Part shown: one piece after another, positions 1-5,087 of the stretch | Layout of the letters: every line of letters starts with the position of its first letter | Numbering within the stretch: position 1 is the stretch's first letter | From: Caldisericota bacterium | GTDB taxonomy: Bacteria; Caldisericota; Caldisericia; Cryosericales; Cryosericaceae | DNA length: 6,845 nucleotides | NCBI GenBank assembly: GCA_026390215.1 | Contig: JAPLGJ010000040.1 | Location: forward strand, 1 to 6,845 | Reading direction: 5' to 3' | Position numbers and translations under genes: made by a program | The notes under the pieces: model-generated | The model's input: only the letters and a program-made list of their open reading frames with translations | Database searches by the model: none | Told to the model about the DNA's origin: nothing

Positions 1-681
1 ATCCAGCCTGTCGCCGACATCGCGCGCGTGGCTCATGACCACGGAGCTCTCATGCACACCGACGCCGTCCAGACGATTGCGCATATCCCCGTCGACGTGA
101 ATGCCCTGGGAGTCGATTTTCTGAGTGTCTCTGCGCACAAGTTCAACGGTCCCAAGGGTGTGGGAGTCCTGTTTGTTCGTGACCAGGCCGCACTGTATCC
201 GTTCATCGACGGAGGGGGACAGGAGTGGGGATTGCGCGGGTCAACCCACAACGTTCCCGGCATCGTCGGGATCGGCAAGGCGGCGCAGCTAGGCAAGGAA
301 CGACTGCCGGCGGAGCTCAAGCGTCTGACGGCGCTGAGGAACATGCTGTTTGACAAGCTTTCGGCGCGCATCGACAGGATCGTCGTGAACGGTGACATGA
401 AGCAGCGTGTGCCACAAAACCTCAATATTCGTATCGAGGGGATCGACAACGAACCATTGCTCCTCGCCATGAACGAGGCCGGTATCATCGCAGCGGGCGG
501 TTCGGCGTGCAACGCGCTGGAAACGCTGGCGTCACATGTGCTGACGTCCATCGGCTGTGACCTGAAGGAAGCGAAGTCGTCCATACGTCTCTCGTTTGGC
601 TCTGCGACGACCGAGAAGGACGTCGACTACGCCGCAGACGTCATTCCCGGCCTCGTCAGGTTCCTGCGCTCGATGGCGTGA
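1..681 (+). CDS. nifS: Cysteine desulfurase, NifS/IscS family (5' end missing)
   Basis: PLP-dependent class V aminotransferase-fold enzyme that removes sulfur from L-cysteine as an enzyme-bound persulfide, giving alanine and supplying sulfur for Fe-S clusters or tRNA thiolation in the cytosol. The reading frame is open from base 1, so the true start lies upstream; 226 codons remain of a family length near 380-400. Visible landmarks: HTDAVQ (bases 52-69), whose Asp and Gln contact PLP; SAHKFNGPKGVG, with the Schiff-base lysine at 139-141; and the persulfide cysteine in GGSACN at 508-510, followed by ASHVL. The usual Glu-Pro before SHVL is replaced by Leu-Ala, a mild deviation in the mobile Cys loop. 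The NifU-like scaffold gene begins 6 bp after the stop, as in minimal NifS-NifU pairs. Family assignment is secure; IscS versus NifS subtype is less so. Confidence 0.95.
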   Translation: MQPVADIARVAHDHGALMHTDAVQTIAHIPVDVNALGVDFLSVSAHKFNGPKGVGVLFVRDQAALYPFIDGGGQEWGLRGSTHNVPGIVGIGKAAQLGKERLPAELKRLTALRNMLFDKLSARIDRIVVNGDMKQRVPQNLNIRIEGIDNEPLLLAMNEAGIIAAGGSACNALETLASHVLTSIGCDLKEAKSSIRLSFGSATTEKDVDYAADVIPGLVRFLRSMA

Positions 682-687
682 GGTGAC

Positions 688-1062
688 GTGGACAAGTACA
701 GTCGTGCCACGATCCGTGAGTTCATGAGCCCGAGCAACATCGGGCACATCGAGAACCCTTCGGGTACGGGTCACATCACCGACAACGCGGACGCCGTCGA
801 ACTGACGTTCTTCGTCAGCGTTGACGCAGGCCACATCACGGATGCCAAATACCGGATTGCGGGGTGTACGGCGCTGATCGCAACGCTTTCTGTGCTCAGC
901 AAGGAACTGCCGGGCAAGACCGTCGGCGAGGCGCTGGCGCTCGACATGTCGTATCTGTCGGCCCTGCAGGGCGGCCTGCCCGAATCCAAGTGGCGCTGTG
1001 CCGGGTATGCCGTTCAGGCACTGCACCTGGCGATTGAGGATTATCAGAGCAAGACATCCTGA
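688..1062 (+). CDS. nifU: NifU/IscU-like Fe-S cluster scaffold lacking the first ligand cysteine
   Basis: 124-residue protein of the IscU/NifU N-terminal fold, which assembles [2Fe-2S] clusters on three cysteines using sulfur from the partner desulfurase. Recognisable: the N-terminal helix and MSPSNIGHIENPSGTG (residues 13-28, matching the family's F.NPRNVG.ie..dg.G), GCTALIA with Cys60, an LPESK stretch (97-101) at the position of the IscU LPPVK chaperone site, and WRC with Cys104. The first site, normally A-C-G-D, reads D-N-A-D (32-35): the cysteine is gone and the neighbouring aspartate appears kept. The start is taken as GTG at 688, 6 bp after the nifS stop; the AGGTGA at 681-686 is too close to be a good ribosome site. 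ATG at 724 (residue 13) is an alternative but would remove the N-terminal helix. Whether it holds a cluster on Cys60, Cys104, Asp35 and perhaps His is unknown. Confidence 0.85.
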   Translation: MDKYSRATIREFMSPSNIGHIENPSGTGHITDNADAVELTFFVSVDAGHITDAKYRIAGCTALIATLSVLSKELPGKTVGEALALDMSYLSALQGGLPESKWRCAGYAVQALHLAIEDYQSKTS

Positions 1063-1092
1063 TGATTTCATCTGTGTGAGACTGGCCCGCCG

Positions 1093-2457
1093 ATGAGGCA
1101 GAGGCTGAGCTTCTGGCAGAAGTTCTTCTATGGATTCGGCGATACGAGCAATACGGTCTCGTACACGGTCACCTCACTCCTCTTTCTGTTCTTCCTGACG
1201 GACGTGGCACATCTGAACCCCGCGCTGGCGGGTGTCGTCCTCCTGGCGGGCAAGTTCTGGGACGCCGTTACGGACCCGTTGACCGGCTATGTTTCGGACC
1301 ATCTCCGTACGCCCCTTGGCCGCCGCCGACCGTTCTTCGTCGGAGCAGCCCTCCCCTTTGCTCTGACGTTTGTGCTCATGTGGGTCGTTCCACAACGGCT
1401 GTCGCAAGGGGGGCTGTTTGTCTACTACGCATTTGCCTACTCGCTGCACATAACGTTCTTCACGGCCTACGCAGTTCCCTACCAGGCGCTTGCCGCAGAG
1501 TTGACCGGAGACTACGACGAGCGGACCGCCCTCAATTCGTTTCGCATGTTCTTCTCGATCGTCCTGGGACTCGTCGCGGCTGTCGTTCCTCGCGCCATTG
1601 TCGAGAGGTTCGTTTCTGCACCGCGGGGCTACGTCGCCATGGCGTGGGTGGTGGCAGCCATTATCGTCGTTCCGCCGCTCGTGGTGTTTGTCACAACGCG
1701 GGAACCGCCGCTCGCCGCCGTGGGCCGTCGGGCGCGGGACGGTTTCATAGCCGAAGTCCGACAGGTTCTTGCCAACAAGCCGTACAGGTCCGCTCTGCTG
1801 ATGTACCTCTTCACGTGGATGGGCGTGGATGTCGTATCCGCCGTGTTCCTCTACTACGCGACCTACGTGGTGCACATGGAGGCACAGAGCTCGCTCCTGT
1901 TTGCCATCCTCTTCGTCACCGCCGTTCTGTTTCTCCCATTCTGGGTCTGGGCATCCGGGCGTCTGGGCAAGAAGACGGCGTACATCGCGGGGACGGCATT
2001 TGTCGTGTGCGTGCTGGCGGTCATCGCCGCTGTCCCGGTCCCCGGTCCGTGGGTGGTCTATGCACTTCTGTTTCTTGCCGGCATCGGCATCAGCAGCTCG
2101 CACGTCCTGCCGAGCGCAATCATCCCCGACTGCATCGAACTCGACGAACTGGAAAGCGGCACGCGGCGTGAAGGCATGTACTACGGCTTCAGCACGTTCC
2201 TCCAGAAGCTGGCTTCAGCCGGTGCCATCGCACTTGTCGGGGTGATGCTGAGCGTGGGAGGATACGTCGCCGGAGCCGTACAGTCGCCCCGCTCGGTGTT
2301 GACGATCCGCCTGCTCGTCGGAGGTTTCTCCGGACTCATCTTCCTGGGAGGAATTGTGGCTATGCTGTTCTATCCGATCACACGCGAACGGTACCAGGAC
2401 ATCCAGCGTCAGCTGGCTGAGCGGAGGGCTGCCACCCCTGCAGGAACAGGCGCATGA
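1093..2457 (+). CDS. GPH-family sugar:cation symporter (MelB-like MFS transporter)
   Basis: 454-residue inner-membrane protein with about twelve hydrophobic segments, of the glycoside-pentoside-hexuronide:cation symporter family, importing a sugar or glycoside with H+ or Na+. The family signature is clear at the N-terminus: YGFGD (Asp17, near MelB Asp19), FFLTDV (34-38), WDAVTDPLTGYVSD with Asp57 and Asp61 at the positions of the MelB cation-site aspartates 55 and 59, then the RTPLGRRRPF loop (72-81). An FRMFF motif near residue 150 carries the conserved arginine. The second MelB sugar-binding aspartate (Asp124, in MDIPF) seems to be Ala in the corresponding AVPYQAL, so the substrate is probably not melibiose and cannot be named. 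ATG at 1093 has no strong Shine-Dalgarno; two tandem stops at 1060-1065 exclude an upstream in-frame extension. The stop overlaps the next gene's start (ATGA). Confidence 0.9.
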   Translation: MRQRLSFWQKFFYGFGDTSNTVSYTVTSLLFLFFLTDVAHLNPALAGVVLLAGKFWDAVTDPLTGYVSDHLRTPLGRRRPFFVGAALPFALTFVLMWVVPQRLSQGGLFVYYAFAYSLHITFFTAYAVPYQALAAELTGDYDERTALNSFRMFFSIVLGLVAAVVPRAIVERFVSAPRGYVAMAWVVAAIIVVPPLVVFVTTREPPLAAVGRRARDGFIAEVRQVLANKPYRSALLMYLFTWMGVDVVSAVFLYYATYVVHMEAQSSLLFAILFVTAVLFLPFWVWASGRLGKKTAYIAGTAFVVCVLAVIAAVPVPGPWVVYALLFLAGIGISSSHVLPSAIIPDCIELDELESGTRREGMYYGFSTFLQKLASAGAIALVGVMLSVGGYVAGAVQSPRSVLTIRLLVGGFSGLIFLGGIVAMLFYPITRERYQDIQRQLAERRAATPAGTGA

Positions 2458-3593
2458 AGGTTGTCGCGGAAGAAGTCACCACCAGGCGGGGGCTCCGGGA
2501 ATTCGTCGAGTTCCCCTATCGCCTGTACCGTGGGCACCATGCCTGGGTGCCGGTCCTCCGTTCGGAGATGATGGCGATTGTCACCGGCCGTGCCGGATTT
2601 GTCCTGAAGGACAACCCGCACGCCTTCTTTGTCACACGCGACGACAAGGGCTGTGTTGCGGGCCGCATAGCGGTCCTGGTCGACACGAAGCTTAGCGCCG
2701 CCAAGGGTGCGCACTATGGCGCCTTCACCCTGTTTGACGTAGTCGACGATTGGGACCAGGCCAACGCATTGCTCGATGCGGGCACGAACTGGCTGCGGAG
2801 TCGAGGCACGCAGATCGTGAAGGGCCCGGTGTCGCCGACCAACGACGATGACTATCATGGCATGCTGGCCATGAACTTTGACGACCCCCCGATGGTGTAT
2901 ACCAACTACAATCACGCCTACTACAACACATTCATGCAGCGCTACGGCTTCACGGTGGACGCCCGGCTGGGGGCCTGGCGCTTTGACATGCGCACAGTGA
3001 GTGACTACCGCGAAAAGCTCATGCAGAAGGTCATGGCGCGCTACCACTACCACGTCGACAACGCGGACATGGGCAACCTGGAAGGGACTGCCCGCGACAT
3101 CAAACGCATCGTGGACGAGGCGATGCCCGCGGAGTGGGCCGACCTGACACCTCCTTCCATCGAGGACGTGCGCATCATGGTGCGCGACATGAAGAAGTTC
3201 GTGCGACCCGAGTGGGTTGCAATCGCCAGAACGGATGAGGGACGCCCTATCGGGCTGGTCGCCTCGTGTGCGGACTACAATCAGGTGTTCCGACACATGA
3301 ACGGACGGCTGTTTCCCTTCGGGTGGTTGACGTTCCTCCTGTATCGCAATCGGATCGACGCCGGGCGTGCGCTGGTGATGTTCGTCGTTCCCGACTATCG
3401 CTCGAAGGGGGTGCCTGCGGCAATGTTTTCCAAGCTGTTCACCTGGGGGCGTGCGCACGGCTACCGCGTGGCCGAGGGATCGCTGATCGGCGAGGAGAAT
3501 GTGCGCAGCTGGCGCGAGATCGAGGGGGCAGGCGGCATCCGCTACAAGACCTGGTATCTCTACCAGATGGCGTTGGACGCCCAGGATTCATGA
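2454..3593 (+). CDS. GNAT-fold acyltransferase-like protein of unknown substrate
   Basis: 379-residue soluble protein resembling a widespread group of uncharacterised acyl-CoA N-acyltransferase-fold proteins (E. coli YghO-like). The N-terminal half begins with FVEFPYRLYRGHHAWVP (18-33), very typical of this group, then AGRIAVLVD (69-77), the YGAFTLFDVVDD block, KGPVSPTNDDDYHGML (123-138) and a PP-MVYTNYNHAYY segment. The C-terminal half carries the GNAT acetyl-CoA-binding pattern: a beta strand LVMFVVPDYRSKGVP (307-321), with R-S-K-G-V-P standing in for Q/RxxGxG/A, followed by an amphipathic helix and SLIGEENVRSWREIEGAG. Translation is probably coupled to the transporter through the 4-bp overlap ATGA, with GGAACAGG just upstream. 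No substrate can be named. The sugar transporter beside it hints at small-molecule modification, which is inference only. Confidence 0.75.
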   Translation: MKVVAEEVTTRRGLREFVEFPYRLYRGHHAWVPVLRSEMMAIVTGRAGFVLKDNPHAFFVTRDDKGCVAGRIAVLVDTKLSAAKGAHYGAFTLFDVVDDWDQANALLDAGTNWLRSRGTQIVKGPVSPTNDDDYHGMLAMNFDDPPMVYTNYNHAYYNTFMQRYGFTVDARLGAWRFDMRTVSDYREKLMQKVMARYHYHVDNADMGNLEGTARDIKRIVDEAMPAEWADLTPPSIEDVRIMVRDMKKFVRPEWVAIARTDEGRPIGLVASCADYNQVFRHMNGRLFPFGWLTFLLYRNRIDAGRALVMFVVPDYRSKGVPAAMFSKLFTWGRAHGYRVAEGSLIGEENVRSWREIEGAGGIRYKTWYLYQMALDAQDS

Positions 3594-3611
3594 TACCGTC
3601 ACGAGGAAAGG

Positions 3612-3645
3612 TTGACGCGGAGTCTTGCCGGGACACAATACAAGT
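3612..3645 (+). promoter_or_regulatory. Sigma70-type promoter of the leader-serK-cysM operon
   Basis: A -35 box TTGACG (3612-3617, 5 of 6 to consensus) and a -10 box CACAAT (3634-3639, 4 of 6 including the key A2 and T6) are separated by 16 bp. The seventh base after the -10 box is the A of an ATG at 3646, so transcription would start at or within a base or two of a start codon and give a leaderless message. The promoter sits 18 bp after the preceding stop, separating the cysteine operon from the left block. The start site is predicted, not measured. Confidence 0.65.
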
Positions 3646-3708
3646 ATGACTATCGTAGCGATGACGGCCTGCATGTGTGAAACGCAGCATACCGAGAGGC
3701 GTCGCTAG
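3646..3708 (+). CDS. Cys-Met-Cys leader peptide of a cysteine attenuator (20 aa)
   Basis: Twenty-codon ORF, ATG 3646 to TAG 3706-3708, reading MTIVAMTA-CMC-ETQHTERRR. Cysteine codons TGC (3670-3672) and TGT (3676-3678) flank a methionine codon. Two Cys in three residues is unusual given the rarity of Cys, and it lies directly ahead of cysteine-synthesis genes. No Shine-Dalgarno precedes the ATG, but the predicted +1 falls on the ATG, so it would be read as a leaderless message. The ribosome's position, stalled at Cys codons or released at the stop, decides the fold of the RNA behind it (see the attenuator entry). Mycobacteria use leaderless polycysteine short ORFs to attenuate cysteine operons, a clear functional precedent. 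It is below normal gene-calling length, so the case rests on position, Cys content and RNA architecture. Confidence 0.7.
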   Translation: MTIVAMTACMCETQHTERRR

Positions 3709-3733
3709 TCGCACATCTTGACACGGAACATGC

Positions 3734-3765
3734 GAAGCCTCCCGGAGACGGGAGGCTTCTTGTTT
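3734..3765 (+). terminator. Intrinsic terminator inside the serK-cysM leader
   Basis: Perfect 11-bp stem GAAGCCTCCCG / CGGGAGGCTTC with a GAGA (GNRA) tetraloop at 3745-3748, followed by the T-rich run TTGTTT (3760-3765). It lies 28 bp before the serK start codon, so it ends transcription before the structural genes unless the 5' arm is captured by the antiterminator. It would also stop read-through from the upstream transporter/GNAT operon, for which no other terminator is visible. Confidence 0.9.
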
Positions 3766-3782
3766 ACTGCGAGCATGCAGAG

Positions 3783-3788
3783 AAGGAG
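3783..3788 (+). promoter_or_regulatory. Shine-Dalgarno of serK
   Basis: AAGGAG lies 5 bases before ATG 3794. A second ATG at 3790, in another frame, is too close to this site and opens an unrelated frame, so the site decides for 3794. Confidence 0.75.
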
Positions 3789-3793
3789 AATGA

Positions 3794-4210
3794 ATGACGA
3801 TAACACTGGTACCCGTGAATGCCCTGAAGCAACACGAGCAGATTCTGAACGAGAACCTGATGAGAGTCCAGCGCGATCTGGTGCGCGACGGCATGATCAA
3901 GGACCCCATCATCGTGGACCAGCGGACCATGGTGATCCTGGACGGCCATCACCGCTACAACGCTCTCAAGCGCATGGGATACAAGTACGTGCCCGTCCAT
4001 TTTGTCGACTACAGCAGTGACCACATAGCAGTCGCTGCCTGGAGAGCCGGAGAACATGTCACGAAGGCAGAGGTCATGCGAGCAGGCCTCACCGGGGACC
4101 TCATGCCTGCCAAGACCTCGCGCCACGTCCTTCCGGACAGACCCCATGGCGTCAACGTACCCCTCGCGCTCCTAAAGGAGAAATCACATGACAACAAATT
4201 CCATCCTTGA
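3794..4210 (+). CDS. serK: Compact free serine kinase, SerK-like (ParB/sulfiredoxin fold)
   Basis: 138-residue protein likely to phosphorylate free L-serine to O-phospho-L-serine, the substrate for the downstream synthase. The fold is ParB/Srx-like, but the ParB GERR nucleotide motif is replaced by ILDGHHRY (48-55), as in SerK. From remembered Thermococcus kodakarensis SerK (TK0378), matching landmarks are: HEQ with Glu15 (catalytic Glu30 in PHEQ), Asp50 and His53 (Asp69 and His72 in VDGHHR), DYSSDHIAVAAW with Trp83 (DYFSDD...W, Trp102), and a C-terminal AKTSRHVLP (106-114) matching PKTTRHVLP. The ending VNVPLALLK also resembles S. aureus SbnI. Tk SerK and SbnI are roughly 240-255 residues; here about 100 residues between the Trp segment and the C-terminal motif are absent, leaving a minimal version. 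A strong Shine-Dalgarno fixes the start. The last 23 bases overlap cysM. ADP or ATP as phosphate donor cannot be told. A DNA-partition role is unlikely: there is no helix-turn-helix domain and no parA. Confidence 0.8.
   Translation: MTITLVPVNALKQHEQILNENLMRVQRDLVRDGMIKDPIIVDQRTMVILDGHHRYNALKRMGYKYVPVHFVDYSSDHIAVAAWRAGEHVTKAEVMRAGLTGDLMPAKTSRHVLPDRPHGVNVPLALLKEKSHDNKFHP
4174..4180 (+). promoter_or_regulatory. Shine-Dalgarno of cysM inside serK
   Basis: AAAGGAG lies 7 bases before ATG 4188, within the last codons of serK. It is a strong independent site despite the overlap, and it fixes the cysM start. Confidence 0.85.
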
Positions 4211-5075
4211 TCTGATCGGCAACACACCAGTCGTCGAGCTTCAACACTTCAGCACAAGTCCCGAGGTCCGCATCCTGGCGAAGCTGGAGGGCAACAACCC
4301 CGGGGGATCCGTCAAAGACCGCCCGGTCCTCACGATGTTCCGAGACGCCGAGGAACGAGGGGTGCTGAAGCCCGGCGCTCAGCTGCTGGAGGCCACGAGC
4401 GGGAACACTGGGATTGCCATGGCGATGATCGCCGCTCTGCGTGGCTACAGGTTCCGTGCCGTGATGGCCGAGAGCGCGAGCATCGAGCGGCGGAAGGTCA
4501 TGAAGATGTTCGGCACGGATATCGTGCTCACCGACGCTGCCGGCGGCACGAACCTGGCCATCAGGACCGTACAGCAGATGCTGGCTGAAGACCCGTCATG
4601 GGTCAACCTCAACCAGTTCGAGAACAGCGCCAACCCGCGTTCGCACGAGGAGACGACGGGCCCTGAGATCCTGCGGGACGTTCCGGACGTGACGCATGTG
4701 GTGGCCGGCATGGGGACGGGCGGCACATTGACCGGACTGTCCGCCTTCATGCACAGGCAGGCGCCACAGGTGAAGGTCGTCGGGGTCGAGCCGATTGCCG
4801 GCAGCAAGATCCAGGGACTGCGCAACATGGCGGCCTATACCCCCGGTATCTTCAGCTTCGACAACCTGGACATGACACTGCGGATGACCGAAGACGCCCC
4901 CGCCTTTGGGATCGCGCGCGAGATCTACCGCAAGGAAGGCATCAATGCCGGCATTTCCTGTGGCGCGGCGCTCTGGGGAGCCATGGAACTGGCCCGCACG
5001 CTGGCAAGCGGCGTGATCGTGGTCATCTTCCCCGACCGTGGAGACCGCTACGCCAGCACGGCGCTGTTCGAGTAG
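4188..5075 (+). CDS. cysM: Cysteine synthase, CysM type; probable O-phosphoserine sulfhydrylase
   Basis: 295-residue fold-type II PLP enzyme that replaces an activated serine hydroxyl with sulfide (or a sulfur donor) to form L-cysteine in the cytosol. Landmarks: LIGNTPVVEL (9-18); GGSVKDR with PLP lysine 43; EATSGNTGIAMA (68-79), the substrate-binding loop; MAESASIERRKVM (93-105); the PLP phosphate loop GTGGT (176-180); and GISCGAA (256-261), whose Ser binds the pyridine nitrogen. Length and the EPIAGSKIQGLRNM stretch (201-214) fit CysM rather than CysK. Arg212 in LRNM aligns with the arginine (Arg220) that lets Mycobacterium tuberculosis CysM use O-phosphoserine. E. coli CysM also has an arginine nearby, so this supports but does not prove phosphoserine use. 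Co-transcription and a 23-bp overlap with the serine kinase gene make O-phosphoserine the likely substrate. No O-acetylserine-forming cysE is in the window. A SbnA-type role is less likely, since no sbnB-like partner is adjacent. Confidence 0.93.
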   Translation: MTTNSILDLIGNTPVVELQHFSTSPEVRILAKLEGNNPGGSVKDRPVLTMFRDAEERGVLKPGAQLLEATSGNTGIAMAMIAALRGYRFRAVMAESASIERRKVMKMFGTDIVLTDAAGGTNLAIRTVQQMLAEDPSWVNLNQFENSANPRSHEETTGPEILRDVPDVTHVVAGMGTGGTLTGLSAFMHRQAPQVKVVGVEPIAGSKIQGLRNMAAYTPGIFSFDNLDMTLRMTEDAPAFGIAREIYRKEGINAGISCGAALWGAMELARTLASGVIVVIFPDRGDRYASTALFE

Positions 5076-5087
5076 CTGCCGGCCAGA

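Larger units (their letters stand above)
3646..3765 (+). promoter_or_regulatory. Ribosome-mediated transcription attenuator (pause stem, antiterminator, terminator)
   Basis: Four segments with mutually exclusive pairings follow the promoter. (1) Segment 3656-3670 can pair with 3697-3707: TAGCGA with TCGCTA and GCCT with AGGC, enclosing a small hairpin (TGTG/CGCA around TGAAA, 3674-3686). (2) The antiterminator pairs CCGAGAGGCGTCGC (3692-3705) with GCGAAGCCTCCCGG (3732-3745), 12 of 14 positions. (3) The terminator is 3734-3744 with 3749-3759. Segment 3732-3745 is shared by antiterminator and terminator; 3697-3705 is shared by pause stem and antiterminator. A ribosome stalled on the Cys codons (3670-3678) would block the pause stem and leave 3692-3705 free, giving antitermination. 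A ribosome reaching the stop at 3706-3708 would cover 3692-3705, so the terminator forms. This is the trp/his-type logic with cysteinyl-tRNA as signal. Pairings are read from the sequence; the mechanism is inferred. Confidence 0.75.

Noticed and set aside
532..1071. Minus-strand open frame across the nifS-nifU junction
   Set aside because: It is opposite two well-supported genes and its translation resembles no known family.
1174..2103. 309-codon open frame on the minus strand
   Set aside because: It is antisense to the transporter, highly charged and low in complexity, as expected opposite hydrophobic codons.
2409..3458. 349-codon open frame on the minus strand
   Set aside because: It lies opposite the GNAT gene, is rich in His/Val/Arg with no recognisable domain, and is typical of a shadow frame in GC-rich DNA.
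3648..3710. Metabolite riboswitch closed by GACTA (3648-3652) and TAGTC (3706-3710)
   Set aside because: No known class consensus (SAM, SAH, T-box, cobalamin, c-di-GMP) matches. The same bases are better explained as a translated cysteine leader with attenuator pairings. It is not fully excluded.
3718..3746. Perfect TTGACA at 3718-3723 as a second promoter for serK
   Set aside because: At 16-18 bp spacing the downstream sequence is the GC-rich terminator arm with no -10-like hexamer. The motif falls in the antiterminator loop.
3718..4020. 100-codon frame including ATG 3790 beside the serK Shine-Dalgarno
   Set aside because: The ATG is only one base after the AAGGAG site's flank, the frame crosses the terminator, and the protein shows no family features.
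3794..4210. ParB partition or nuclease protein
   Set aside because: It lacks the GERR box and helix-turn-helix domain and has no parA neighbour. The motifs and the cysM partner fit a free serine kinase.
4188..5075. SbnA-like siderophore-precursor synthase
   Set aside because: No SbnB-like dehydrogenase is adjacent, and the Cys attenuator points to cysteine synthesis.
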